A DNA stretch of 64,000 bases from an uncultured Clostridia bacterium (GTDB lineage Bacteria > Bacillota > Clostridia > Oscillospirales > Acutalibacteraceae): assembly GCA_945787805.1 (NCBI GenBank), contig CALZID010000010.1:1-64000 (forward strand), given 5' to 3'. The position numbers and the translations under genes are program-made. The notes beneath the pieces are model-generated. The model ran no database searches, was not told the DNA's origin, and saw only the letters and a list, made by a program, of their open reading frames with translations. Positions 1 through 7,167 of the stretch are shown here, piece after piece. The first letter of the stretch is position 1, and each line of letters starts with the position of its first letter.

Positions 1-196
1 TGTCTTCTGTAACATATACAGGAACATGCTTTCTGCCGTCATGTACCGCAAAGGTGTGACCAACAAATTCCGGGAAAATTGTTGAGCTGCGGCTCCATGT
101 CTTAACAACGAGCTTCTCGCCGTTTGCGTTCATTGCTTCGACCTTTTTCATAAGACTTGCTTCTACATAAGGTCCTTTTTTAGTACTTCTACTCAT
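1..196 (-). CDS. rpsS: 30S ribosomal protein S19, C-terminus cut by window edge
   Basis: The reverse strand from 196 reads [19 protein letters not shown], the typical N-terminus of S19, and continues with the conserved [21 protein letters not shown] stretch before the window ends. S19 binds 16S rRNA in the head of the 30S subunit. About 65 of the usual ~92 residues are present. The gene lies 19 nt after rplB and completes the visible rpsJ-rplC-rplD-rplW-rplB-rpsS order of the S10 operon. It is too short for a long-ORF listing, but the match is unambiguous. Confidence 0.95.
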   Translation of the reverse strand, partial: MSRSTKKGPYVEASLMKKVEAMNANGEKLVVKTWSRSSTIFPEFVGHTFAVHDGRKHVPVYVTED

Positions 197-215
197 TTAT
201 GACAGCTCCTTTCCC

Positions 216-1046
216 TTATTTACCGTTACGACGCTTTACGATAAGCTTGTCGGAACTCTTCTTCTTGTTTCTTGTCTTGTAACCGAGAGCGGGTTTGCCC
301 CACGGTGTGCAAGGACCGGGACGACCGATTGGTGACTTACCTTCACCACCGCCGTGCGGGTGGTCATTGGGGTTCATAACAGAACCGCGGACTGTCGGAC
401 GGATACCCAAGTGGCGTGTACGGCCGGCTTTACCGATTTTAACATTTTCATGGTCAACATTGCCGACTGTGCCGACTGTTGCCATACATGTTGCAGGAAC
501 ATTTCTGAGTTCGCCTGACGGAAGTCTGAGAAGTGCATAAATGCCTTCCTTAGCCATAAGCTGTGCAGCGTTACCTGCTGCTCTTGCCAACTGACCGCCT
601 CTGCCGGGATAAAGCTCAACATTGTGTACAAATGTACCTGTCGGGATGTTTGTGAGAGGAAGTGCGTTACCGGGTTTGATATCGGCATCTGCACCTGCTG
701 AAACAACATCGCCTACTTTAAGACCAACCGGAGCGAGAATGTATCTCTTCTCACCGTCTTCATACTGAACAAGTGCAATATGAGCTGAACGGTTTGGGTC
801 ATATTCAAGTGTTAATACTGTTGCAGCGCCCATCTTATCTCTCTTGAAGTCGATAATACGGTACTTTCTGCGATTTCCGCCACCGTGATGACGAACTGTA
901 ATTCTTCCGTAGCTGTTACGGCCTGAGTGCTTTTTGAGAGGAGCGAGAAGACTTCTCTCGGGAGCAACCTTTGAAAGCTCGGAATAATCTGTAACCGACA
1001 TATTTCGTCTTGCGTTTGTAGTCGGTTTATAGACTTTAATCGACAT
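216..1046 (-). CDS. rplB: 50S ribosomal protein L2
   Basis: This 276-residue L2 contains the conserved C-terminal [12 protein letters not shown] segment next to the peptidyl transferase centre and a KK-rich tail. L2 binds 23S rRNA and is needed for subunit association. An ATG nine bases upstream (1055) is in frame, but it directly abuts the AAAGGAG Shine-Dalgarno sequence. The ATG at 1046 has proper spacing and gives the family N-terminus [15 protein letters not shown], so I chose 1046. The gene follows rplW after an unusually long 108-nt gap that can form nested RNA structure. Confidence 0.97.
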   Translation of the reverse strand: MSIKVYKPTTNARRNMSVTDYSELSKVAPERSLLAPLKKHSGRNSYGRITVRHHGGGNRRKYRIIDFKRDKMGAATVLTLEYDPNRSAHIALVQYEDGEKRYILAPVGLKVGDVVSAGADADIKPGNALPLTNIPTGTFVHNVELYPGRGGQLARAAGNAAQLMAKEGIYALLRLPSGELRNVPATCMATVGTVGNVDHENVKIGKAGRTRHLGIRPTVRGSVMNPNDHPHGGGEGKSPIGRPGPCTPWGKPALGYKTRNKKKSSDKLIVKRRNGK

Positions 1047-1055
1047 TTCTTTCAT

Positions 1056-1154
1056 CTCCTTTGATAATTTTTATATGGAGCGGCTCGAAAGCCTGTCGGG
1101 AAGCTTTGCGGAGTATGTCGAAACTCCATACCTTACCGCCCGACCTCAAAATCA
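1056..1154 (-). promoter_or_regulatory. Structured rplW-rplB intercistronic leader, possible pseudoknot
   Basis: GTCGGG (1095-1100) can pair with CCCGAC (1139-1144), and TATGGAG (1074-1080) with CTCCATA (1124-1130). The two pairings interleave, which is the topology of a pseudoknot. A small GGCT/AGCC hairpin (1082-1093) is nested inside; in the transcript its loop is UUCG. The structure ends just before the rplB Shine-Dalgarno. Pairing is seen directly; a regulatory role is inferred. Confidence 0.45.
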
Positions 1155-1448
1155 TTACATCATTCCGTCAAAGAACTCGATTGTCTTTGAATCTGCTGTG
1201 AGAGTTACGATAGCCTTTTTCCAAGAAGCCTTATAGCCTTCAAATCTACCGTAGCGTCTGAGCTGGCCGCGAACATTCATTGTGTTTACTTTTTCAACTT
1301 TTACGCCGAAAAGTGCTTCAACAGCCTTTTTGATGTCAACCTTAGTTGCGTCTTTTGCAACTTTAAATGTGTATTTCTTTTCTGCAGTACCCATCATTGA
1401 CTCTTCTGTAATAACGGGAGCGAGGATAATTTCCTGTGCAAGTTTCAT
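1155..1448 (-). CDS. rplW: 50S ribosomal protein L23
   Basis: This 97-residue L23 shows the family pattern: an N-terminal PVITEESMMGTAEKKYTF segment, a VDIKKAVEALFGVKV motif, and a basic RRYGRFEGYKASWKKAIV segment for rRNA contact. L23 sits at the peptide exit tunnel and is the docking site for trigger factor and SRP. Its ATG overlaps the rplD stop (TAATG), with a GGAGG Shine-Dalgarno inside the end of rplD, so translation is probably coupled. The next gene, rplB, is separated by an atypically long spacer. Confidence 0.97.
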   Translation of the reverse strand: MKLAQEIILAPVITEESMMGTAEKKYTFKVAKDATKVDIKKAVEALFGVKVEKVNTMNVRGQLRRYGRFEGYKASWKKAIVTLTADSKTIEFFDGMM

Positions 1449-2071
1449 TATGCATAAACCTCCTCAATTTTTGCAACTGCATCCTTAACAACTACGATTG
1501 TGCCGCAGTTAAGAATGTCATAAACATTAAGTGTGTTTACGAGAGTAACATTAACACCTTCGATGTTTCTTGCACTCTTATAAACGATGTCGTTTTTCTC
1601 AGGAAGAACGATAAGTGTTTTCTTAGCTGCCTTGATGTTGCCGAGAACTGCTGCCATTTCTTTTGTTTTGATTGCATCCATATCGAATGAATCAAGAACA
1701 ATCATTTCATCAGCTGCAACCTTTGAAGAAAGAGCTGACTTCATAGCAAGTCTTCTTACCTTCTTGTTGATTGAAAATCCGTAAGCGCGTGGCTTAGGAC
1801 CGAATGCGATACCGCCATGTGTCCATTGAGGAGATCTTGTTGAACCCTGACGAGCTCTGCCTGTTCCCTTTTGTCTCCATGGTTTTTTACCGCCACCAGA
1901 CACCTCTGCACGAGTGAGAGTTGACTGTGTGCCCTGGCGCTGATGTGCCAAGTAATTAACTACTACAAGGTGCATAGCCGATTTGTTTGGCTCGATAGCG
2001 AAAATGCCGTCGTTGAGCTCAATGTCGGAAACTTTTTTGCCCTTTGTATTTACTACTGCTAATTTAGCCAT
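1448..2071 (-). CDS. rplD: 50S ribosomal protein L4
   Basis: This 207-residue protein has the L4 hallmark at about residues 58-90: [18 protein letters not shown], then SPQWTHGG. That segment is the extended loop reaching into the exit tunnel. L4 is a primary 23S rRNA binder. In Escherichia coli it also represses its own operon by binding the S10 leader. The strongly folded leader upstream of rpsJ here makes similar autoregulation possible, but that is inference. The gene follows rplC by 17 nt and overlaps rplW by one base. Confidence 0.97.
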   Translation of the reverse strand: MAKLAVVNTKGKKVSDIELNDGIFAIEPNKSAMHLVVVNYLAHQRQGTQSTLTRAEVSGGGKKPWRQKGTGRARQGSTRSPQWTHGGIAFGPKPRAYGFSINKKVRRLAMKSALSSKVAADEMIVLDSFDMDAIKTKEMAAVLGNIKAAKKTLIVLPEKNDIVYKSARNIEGVNVTLVNTLNVYDILNCGTIVVVKDAVAKIEEVYA

Positions 2072-2088
2072 TGCTTAACTCTCCTCTC

Positions 2089-2721
2089 TTACTTTGATTT
2101 AACTGTGTCTGCGATAACTACGATACCGTTTTTAGGACCCGGAATTGCGCCCTTAATAGCGATAAGGTTGTTTTCTGCATCAACCTTAACAATGTCAAGG
2201 TTTTGAATTGTAACTTTTTCTGTACCAAGGTGACCGGCCATTTTCTTGCCTTTGAAGATACGGGCAGGGTCGATAACGCCGAGTGAACCGCCGTGACGGT
2301 GAACAGGGCCTGTACCGTGTGTTTCTTTAAGACGGGAGAAGTTCCAGCGCTTAATAACACCTGCTGTGCCTTTACCTTTGCTTGTTCCTACAACATCAAC
2401 TCTGTCGCCTACTGCGAAGATGTCTGCTTTAAGAACATCACCTACATTTACATCTGCTGTGTTCTCGAGTCTGAACTCTTTGAGCACCTTCTTAGGAGCA
2501 ACATCAGCCTTCTTGAAGTGACCTGCCATCGGCTTGTTCACTCTTTGAACCTTAATGTCGCCGAAGCCAACCTGAATTGCTTCGTAACCATCGTTTTCGA
2601 TAGTTTTCTTTTGTACTACCGTACATGGACCAGCTTCAACTACTGTAACGGGAATTACTTTACCGCTTTCGTCGAAAAGCTGTGTCATACCGATTTTTTT
2701 ACCGATAAGACCTTTTTTCAT
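2089..2721 (-). CDS. rplC: 50S ribosomal protein L3
   Basis: The 210-residue product begins [20 protein letters not shown], the standard bacterial L3 start. It carries the central [17 protein letters not shown] and HRHGGSLG segments that approach the peptidyl transferase centre. L3 starts 50S assembly. It is the second gene of the operon, 71 nt after rpsJ, with an AGGAGG-like ribosome site. Length and motifs are ordinary for Firmicutes. Confidence 0.97.
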   Translation of the reverse strand: MKKGLIGKKIGMTQLFDESGKVIPVTVVEAGPCTVVQKKTIENDGYEAIQVGFGDIKVQRVNKPMAGHFKKADVAPKKVLKEFRLENTADVNVGDVLKADIFAVGDRVDVVGTSKGKGTAGVIKRWNFSRLKETHGTGPVHRHGGSLGVIDPARIFKGKKMAGHLGTEKVTIQNLDIVKVDAENNLIAIKGAIPGPKNGIVVIADTVKSK

Positions 2722-2792
2722 TGTATTTTCCTCCTTTGGTTATTGGTCGGTTTGCACCGACTTGACCTTGCTCAGTGTATTTCTCTCAGAGA

Positions 2793-3110
2793 TTAAAGCT
2801 TAATCTCAATGTCAACACCGGCAGGAAGCTCAAGACTTGTAAGAGCTTCAACAGTTTTGTTTGAAGGTCTTAAAATGTCGATAAGCCTTTTGTGTGTTCT
2901 TTGCTCAAACTGTTCACGGCTGTCCTTATACTTATGAACGGCGCGAAGGATTGTAACAACTTCCTTTTCTGTGGGGAGCGGAACAGGACCTGAAACCTGA
3001 GCGCCTGTGCGCTTTGCTGTTTCAACAATCTTTTCTGCTGCCTTGTCAACAAGGTCATGGTCATAACCCTTAAGTCTGATTCTGATTTTCTTACCTTTTG
3101 TTGCTGCCAT
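2793..3110 (-). CDS. rpsJ: 30S ribosomal protein S10 (NusE)
   Basis: This 105-residue S10 begins [23 protein letters not shown] and contains the conserved [17 protein letters not shown] loop and the [12 protein letters not shown] segment. S10 is in the 30S head and, as NusE, joins NusB in antitermination complexes. It is the first gene of the operon. A clear promoter lies about 320 nt upstream, so the transcript has a long folded leader. Start context is good (AGGAGGAAACC before ATG). Confidence 0.97.
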   Translation of the reverse strand: MAATKGKKIRIRLKGYDHDLVDKAAEKIVETAKRTGAQVSGPVPLPTEKEVVTILRAVHKYKDSREQFEQRTHKRLIDILRPSNKTVEALTSLELPAGVDIEIKL

Positions 3111-3424
3111 TTTGGTTTCCTCCTAATTTTCTGGGCACGTTATTTTACTTGCAACTCAGCCGGGTGTTTCAACCCTGCTGTTTTTAAAACCGAAAAATCG
3201 GTTCTGATTTTTCGGACGGCGTAAAATAACGCAGAATGCTCCCTGCAAGTACCGATAAAGCGCAGTTGGGGTACGCTCTACGGTTTTGAAAGCATTATTG
3301 GTCGCCCGATTTAAAATCAGACATACTCCACGGTAATTCCCTGCATCACAGTGCAGCCACCTACCGCTTCAACGCATATCGCATTTGTAAAAATGGGCAT
3401 AGCACACCCATTCCCACGCGTGCC
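3111..3424 (-). promoter_or_regulatory. Structured leader RNA of the S10 operon
   Basis: There is no ORF here. Perfect inverted repeats are visible: an 11-bp stem CGTTATTTTAC/GTAAAATAACG (3138-3148 with 3221-3231) encloses a 10-bp hairpin CCGAAAAATC/GATTTTTCGG (3190-3215) and a GGGT/ACCC hairpin (near 3160-3180). Further 5' in the RNA are CTGCA/TGCAG (about 3340-3356) and ATGGG/CCCAT (about 3393-3412) hairpins. This is probably an autoregulatory leader. The ligand (L4 in E. coli) is not shown by the sequence. Confidence 0.7.
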
Positions 3425-3429
3425 TTAGT

Positions 3430-3458
3430 ATAATAACACAATATTTGTGAAAATGCAA
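3430..3458 (-). promoter_or_regulatory. Probable sigma-A promoter of the S10 operon
   Basis: On the minus strand, TTGCAT (3453-3458) is followed after 17 nt by TATTAT (3430-3435). Transcription would start near 3423. The flanks are AT-rich, as expected for a strong ribosomal promoter. Confidence 0.6.
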
Positions 3459-3617
3459 TAAGTTTTTATAAAAAAGTTTGTGAAAAATGCAGAAATTTTT
3501 TACGCATATTTTTCACCGCAATATATTGTGTTTCTGCTTAATACCCAACACAAAAAAACAATAATTTGGTGTGATAAAAATCCCCCTATATATAATAGGT
3601 ATAGCAAAAAAGCTCCG

Positions 3618-3656
3618 AAAACATAAAAATACGGCAGATTTTCACCTACCGTATCC
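3618..3656 (-). terminator. Rho-independent terminator after the PspC gene
   Basis: ATACGG (3629-3634) pairs with CCGTAT (3649-3654). Read on the minus strand it is followed by TTTTATGTTTT. It lies just after the stop of the PspC-domain gene. Between this site and the S10 promoter I see nothing else. Confidence 0.6.
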
Positions 3657-3670
3657 AATTATAATTTCAT

Positions 3671-3919
3671 TTACTGATTGTTGTTATTTCTGTTTTCTTC
3701 GTATTCATTATACTGATAATCCGGGAACGGGCGCTGCGGAATAATGAGCAAAAGAACTATATAAACAATTGTTCCGCCGAAACCGGCTGTAAAAAGTGAA
3801 AGGAGTGCATAAACAACTCTCACGATTGTTGGGTCGATTTCGAGATATTCTGCAATGCCTGCGCAAACGCCGCCAATCATTTTATTTGTGCTTCTGTAAA
3901 GCTTCTTTTCTTTAAACAT
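3671..3919 (-). CDS. PspC-domain membrane protein
   Basis: This 82-residue protein has the PspC pattern: KLYRSTNKMIGGVCAGIAEYL near the N-terminus, then DPTIVRVVYALLSLF and a hydrophobic segment at about residues 38-66, with a charged Asn-rich tail. In proteobacteria PspC is a membrane sensor for phage-shock envelope stress. In Firmicutes small PspC proteins often sit with PadR and HAAS-domain genes, as here. It has its own likely promoter (TTGAAC, 17 nt, TAAAGT; 3947-3975) and a good AAGGAG site. Confidence 0.85.
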   Translation of the reverse strand: MFKEKKLYRSTNKMIGGVCAGIAEYLEIDPTIVRVVYALLSLFTAGFGGTIVYIVLLLIIPQRPFPDYQYNEYEENRNNNNQ

Positions 3920-3946
3920 AATATTATCTCCTTATTCTTTTTAAAT

Positions 3947-3975
3947 ACTTTATCATATTTTTTTGATTTGTTCAA
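3947..3975 (-). promoter_or_regulatory. Candidate promoter of the PspC gene
   Basis: On the minus strand TTGAAC (3970-3975), 17 nt and TAAAGT (3947-3952) precede the AAGGAG site of the PspC gene. The match is moderate. Confidence 0.4.
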
Positions 3976-4022
3976 TATTTTTCTTAAACCATCATTGTAG
4001 CAATTTAGTAATTATACATACC

Positions 4023-4211
4023 TTATGGCATTGTAATCATTGCCGCAATATCATTTTGAGTTTCTTTTTCTGCTTTGTATTCTTCATATGCTTTTACGCC
4101 GTATTCCACACCTGCTTTTATAAGCTCGCCACCGCATACCGCAAAGCTTACAATTGCCGTAAAGAGCGAAATCACAAAGAGAATTATAAATGTTATCAAT
4201 GCTTTTTTCAT
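4023..4211 (-). CDS. Small single-span membrane protein
   Basis: The 62-residue product starts with MKKALITFIILFVISLFTAI, a membrane segment, and ends in a short Lys/Glu-rich tail. I do not recognise a family. It is likely real because an AGGGGAG ribosome site sits 7 nt before the ATG. It also follows the HAAS-domain gene by 13 nt in the same orientation, and small membrane partners are common in PadR/HAAS loci. An antisense ORF over the same bases lacks a ribosome site and is discarded. Confidence 0.65.
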   Translation of the reverse strand: MKKALITFIILFVISLFTAIVSFAVCGGELIKAGVEYGVKAYEEYKAEKETQNDIAAMITMP

Positions 4212-4224
4212 ATTAAAGCTCCCC

Positions 4225-4713
4225 TTACTTATTTATTCTGTCAACGCAGAATTTAATCTCCATTACAGCCCAGAGCAATGTGATTATTGCAAGACAGATA
4301 ACCGCAACCGTCGATGAAATTGCAAACACAAGGAATGCGGTTGAAGCAACTGCCGGTACAATAAAGCAGAAAGCCACAATCATAACCGCGACTGCAAGGA
4401 ATAAGCTCATTGTAATTGGAATCGCCACAATGGCTTGGAATATGTTCCAGGCGAGAGCAACCGCCCAGAATGTTTTGCTGTGCTTTTTCTTGCCGTCGGG
4501 AGCTATTTCTTTTTTCTCAATAGCATCGCCCACATATTGCTTCGCACATTCAAACGGTGTTCCCAGCTCTCTGCAAATCTGTTCTTCTGTTTTGCCCGCA
4601 GCCTCTCCTTCACGGAAGTGCTCTCGAAAATCTGCAATTATTTCTTCTTTTTCGGCTTTCGGCAAAGAGCCGAGATAATAATAAAGTTCATTTAAAAAAT
4701 CTATCTTATTCAT
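4225..4713 (-). CDS. HAAS/DUF1700-type membrane protein
   Basis: The 162-residue protein has a cytoplasmic N-terminus, MNKIDFLNELYYYLGSLPKAEKEEII, followed by an HFREGEAAGKTEEQICRELG segment. This is the signature of the HAAS (DUF1700) domain usually encoded beside PadR regulators. Residues ~85-155 form two or three membrane spans. The gene is 2 nt downstream of padR, so the two are almost certainly co-transcribed. The role is probably membrane-associated signalling or regulation with PadR; this rests on recurrent neighbourhood, not on a known reaction. Confidence 0.8.
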   Translation of the reverse strand: MNKIDFLNELYYYLGSLPKAEKEEIIADFREHFREGEAAGKTEEQICRELGTPFECAKQYVGDAIEKKEIAPDGKKKHSKTFWAVALAWNIFQAIVAIPITMSLFLAVAVMIVAFCFIVPAVASTAFLVFAISSTVAVICLAIITLLWAVMEIKFCVDRINK

Positions 4714-4715
4714 AT

Positions 4716-5027
4716 TTATACCCCCTCAAAAAACGAGTTGACTTGGTTTGTAAACTCCGTCCATTGTTTAAGCAGCATGGCCTGGCGCTGTTTACCGTTA
4801 TTGGTTATTCTGTAATATTTTCTTGCAGGCCCGTTGGGTGACTCTTTTAAATATGTTTCAAAATAACCGTCCGTCTGCAATCGCTTCAGCATCGGATAAA
4901 CACTGCCTTCCGATACTGTCATTTTTTTGCCCAGCATATCGGCAAGCTCATAGCCGTATTTGTCTTCTTCCAACAACAATGTCAACGCACAAAGCTCAAG
5001 CACACCTTTTTTGAACTGCGTATTCAT
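4716..5027 (-). CDS. PadR-family transcriptional regulator
   Basis: This 103-residue protein fits the short PadR subfamily. The N-terminal winged helix runs through LELCALTLLLEEDKYGYELADML, the wing carries SEGSVYPMLKRLQTDGYFE, and PNGPARKYYRITNNGKQ follows. PadR proteins are usually autorepressors that respond to phenolics, drugs or envelope cues. The gene heads a padR-HAAS-small membrane protein operon with a very strong AAGGAGG site. A 7-bp inverted repeat flanks its promoter, consistent with autoregulation. The effector cannot be deduced. Confidence 0.9.
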   Translation of the reverse strand: MNTQFKKGVLELCALTLLLEEDKYGYELADMLGKKMTVSEGSVYPMLKRLQTDGYFETYLKESPNGPARKYYRITNNGKQRQAMLLKQWTEFTNQVNSFFEGV

Positions 5028-5045
5028 AAGCGCCCTCCTTTATAT

Positions 5046-5093
5046 AATATGTATGTGTTTTTTTGCAGATTGCAATTATATATTATCACATAC
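5046..5093 (-). promoter_or_regulatory. padR promoter with candidate PadR operator
   Basis: GTATGTG (5051-5057) and CACATAC (5087-5093) form an exact 7-bp inverted repeat. They bracket a TTGCAA -35 (5070-5075) and an AT-rich -10 around 5046-5051. PadR operators are commonly ATGT/ACAT-type dyads, so autoregulation is plausible. The rest of 5094-5400 is AT-rich with no supported gene. Confidence 0.45.
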
Positions 5094-5405
5094 TATTGTT
5101 TATTGCAAGATAGTTTTTAAAATTTAATAGTTTGTTTACAAATACAGCACAAAAAAGTCATAAAAACGGGAAACATAAAAAACTTATAAATTTTTAATAA
5201 AAAAATTGCACAAAGATTTTTAAGGTTTTTCAGCGGCTGATTTAAAATTTTTCTTCAAAAACCGGATTTTTATCATTGTTTTGTTAAATCTGCATAAAAA
5301 TTCACTGTCAAATCAATAAGTTTAGAGTTTATTGTAAACAAATTCAAAAAGGCGATATTTGTGAAATTTGCACAAATATCAAGTGTGTTTATTGTGCAAA
5401 AAGAC

Positions 5406-5434
5406 TTGACTTTTTGTTTTTTTAGTGTTAATAT
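5406..5434 (+). promoter_or_regulatory. Strong sigma-A promoter of the orphan ncRNA
   Basis: TTGACT (5406-5411), a 17-nt spacer and TAATAT (5429-5434) form a near-consensus promoter firing rightward. No credible plus-strand ORF follows it. The next element is a set of stems and a terminator. Confidence 0.75.
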
Positions 5435-5440
5435 ATAGTC

Positions 5441-5681
5441 ACAACAGAACAAAGAGAACAAAGCTTCTTGTTGTTGTAAAAAATTCTTGTGCGGCGGGTT
5501 TTCCAATCCCCAACAAATTTTCCCTTTCCTTTTTCATAAAGTATAACACCAATCCCTATTTTCCCGCCCACAAGAATTTTATATATATAGACTTGAGTTT
5601 TCAAGTCGCTTAATTGGGTCATAATAATTTTTCTCATATTTAAAGCTCCCTGTTGATTAGTTTCGGCAGGGAGTTTTGCTT
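5441..5681 (+). ncRNA. Putative structured ncRNA, ~240 nt, class not recognised
   Basis: Between a near-consensus promoter and a strong terminator there are four stems. P1 pairs ACAACA (5441-5446) with TGTTGT (5472-5477). P2 is a long helix: AAAATTCTTGTG (5480-5491) with CACAAGAATTTT (5569-5580), continued by GGCGGG (5493-5498) with CCCGCC (5563-5568). P3 is GACTTGA/TCAAGTC (5590-5607). P4 is the terminator (5646-5673). The loop of P2 is pyrimidine-rich. It does not look like 6S RNA, tmRNA, RNase P, SRP RNA or a riboswitch I know. A 69-codon ORF with a ribosome-site-like GGGAG lies on the opposite strand (5428-5637) and is the main alternative explanation. Confidence 0.6.
5646..5681 (+). terminator. 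Rho-independent terminator of the ncRNA
   Basis: CTCCCTG (5646-5652) pairs with CAGGGAG (5667-5673), followed by TTTTGCTTTT on the plus strand. The -35 of the next gene's promoter overlaps this T tract. Confidence 0.8.
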
Positions 5682-5704
5682 TTCTCTTAAACTTGTGATA
5701 GAAT
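5676..5704 (+). promoter_or_regulatory. Candidate promoter of the iron alcohol dehydrogenase gene
   Basis: TTGCTT (5676-5681), 17 nt and TAGAAT (5699-5704) lie between the ncRNA terminator and the gene, giving a very short leader. This suggests the ncRNA and the dehydrogenase are separate transcripts rather than riboswitch and target. Confidence 0.45.
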
Positions 5705-5726
5705 AATACCGAAAGGACTGTTGCAA

Positions 5727-6839
5727 ATGAATTATGCTTTCAATTTCTATATGCCCGTTAATATTATAAGCGGAAATAATGTTTTAGCCGATAACAAAAA
5801 TATTTTCGCCGACCTTGGCAAAAGGTGTTTGATTGTTACAGGAAGAACATCCGCCGTAAAGTCGGGTGCGCTTCAAGATATCACATCTATATTTGACGAA
5901 CTCCATATAGAATACAAAATATTTGATAAAATCACCGAAAATCCTCTGACTGTTGACTGTTATATTGCCGGAAAGCTGGCAAGAGATATGCAGGCGGATT
6001 TTGTTCTCGGTATCGGTGGTGGCTCTCCCCTTGATGCATCAAAAGCCGTTTGTGTTTATGCGACAAACGAGCATATTGTTGACGATGACATTTACACCAC
6101 AAAGGTTGAGAACGCCCCTTTGCCCCTTGTACTTATCGGTACAACCTCGGGCACCGGCAGTGAAGTGTCGGGCGTGTCGGTTCTCACTCGAAAAGACGGA
6201 AAGAAACAGAGTATCAGCGGCAAGAATTATTATGCAAAATATGCTTTTGCCGATTCCCGTTACACTTTTTCAATGCCGTTCAGCGTCACTGTTTCAACGG
6301 CACTTGATGCGCTTTGCCATTCGATTGAGTCAATGTTTTCACCCAGAGCAGATTTCTTATCAAAAGAGTTTTCACTTATGTCCGCAAAGATGATTTACCC
6401 TATACTTCAAAAAATGTGCAAAACCAAAGAGCTGCCAAACGACAACGAACGCAACATTTTATATTATGCGTCACTTTATGCCGGATTTGCCCTTAACAAA
6501 GGCGGAACGGGATTTCCGCACGGAATGGGATATGCCTTGACCGAAGATTTCGGTGTGCCCCACGGTCTTGCCTGCGCAGTTTTTCTTCCGCAGTATCTCA
6601 AAGAAGCCGAAAAAGCGGACTCAAAACTCTATAAAGATTTGTTTGATGCTATGAACACCGATTTTTATTCGTTGAATTGTTTATTCTCGGAATTCTGCTC
6701 CTTTGACTTCAAAATATCGGAGGAACAAATAGAAAATTATGTTGAAAGATGGGCAACTCTTAAAAACTTTAAGAACTCACCTACCGATTTCAACAATATT
6801 GACGCAGGTGAATTGGTCAAAAAATTGTTTTTAAGATAG
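5727..6839 (+). CDS. Iron-containing alcohol dehydrogenase family protein
   Basis: This 370-residue protein has the group III (iron-type) alcohol dehydrogenase fold. A glycine-rich dinucleotide motif GIGGGSPLDASKAV lies near residue 92. Metal-binding elements follow: the DALCHSIESMFSP helix near 195 and paired His segments FPHGMGYAL and GVPHGLACA near 262-280. Such enzymes reduce aldehydes or oxidise alcohols with NAD(P). A TTG six bases upstream is in frame but is too close to AAAGGAC, so ATG 5727 is preferred. It lies upstream of an aminotransferase and an aldolase; the substrate is not evident. Confidence 0.9.
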   Translation: MNYAFNFYMPVNIISGNNVLADNKNIFADLGKRCLIVTGRTSAVKSGALQDITSIFDELHIEYKIFDKITENPLTVDCYIAGKLARDMQADFVLGIGGGSPLDASKAVCVYATNEHIVDDDIYTTKVENAPLPLVLIGTTSGTGSEVSGVSVLTRKDGKKQSISGKNYYAKYAFADSRYTFSMPFSVTVSTALDALCHSIESMFSPRADFLSKEFSLMSAKMIYPILQKMCKTKELPNDNERNILYYASLYAGFALNKGGTGFPHGMGYALTEDFGVPHGLACAVFLPQYLKEAEKADSKLYKDLFDAMNTDFYSLNCLFSEFCSFDFKISEEQIENYVERWATLKNFKNSPTDFNNIDAGELVKKLFLR

Positions 6840-7075
6840 TGTTTAGATGATTTTTGTCTAAACTGTGCTATAAGCCCTAAATTTCTATATTTCGCATATA
6901 AAACCGTTCTTTAAATTGTATAATTTTTACAAAAAAGAGCGTTTTTTCTTTTGAAAAAGCACTTTGTTTTTATATCGTTTAGATGTTTTTTATCTAATAT
7001 AGCTGCGATAACTTGTTGGCTAAACTGTTTTAGTTATTTTTTATCTATTTCATTGTATAGTTTTTCAAAAAAAGT
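6840..7075 (+). repeat. Intergenic region with three imperfect TTTAGAT...ATCTAA repeats
   Basis: No gene is seen between the dehydrogenase and the aminotransferase promoter. Three related stretches occur: GTTTAGATGATTTTTGTCTA (6841-6860), GTTTAGATGTTTTTTATCTA (6977-6996) and a weaker TTTTAGTTATTTTTTATCTA (about 7028-7047). The first two are also hairpins (TTTAGA/TCTAAA; TTAGAT/ATCTAA). They could be operator sites or decayed repeats. Confidence 0.4.
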
Positions 7076-7103
7076 TTGACATAGCAAAAATAAGTGCTAT
7101 AAT
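7076..7103 (+). promoter_or_regulatory. Consensus promoter of the aminotransferase gene
   Basis: TTGACA (7076-7081), 16 nt and TATAAT (7098-7103) match sigma-A consensus fully at both hexamers. The leader carries a 6-bp hairpin TCACCT/AGGTGA (7119-7133) near its 5' end. Confidence 0.8.
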
Positions 7104-7167
7104 TATCTTGAACAACTTTCACCTATCAGGTGAGTTCTAATATTCCAAAACAAATGGAGGGTAAAAA

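Noticed and set aside
5273..5506. Minus-strand 77-codon ORF upstream of padR
   Set aside because: It has no ribosome site, no family resemblance, and overlaps the ncRNA promoter.
5428..5637. Minus-strand ORF of 69 codons with a GGGAG-like ribosome site
   Set aside because: It lies exactly opposite the promoter-stem-terminator arrangement. Its repeated peptide parts (KILVGG, RRTRIF) simply reflect the inverted repeat, and its ribosome site is the terminator stem. It is kept as the alternative to the ncRNA.
5441..5726. Riboswitch controlling the iron alcohol dehydrogenase
   Set aside because: A second promoter lies between the terminator and the gene, and no known aptamer consensus was recognised. 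Not excluded, but an independent RNA is more likely.
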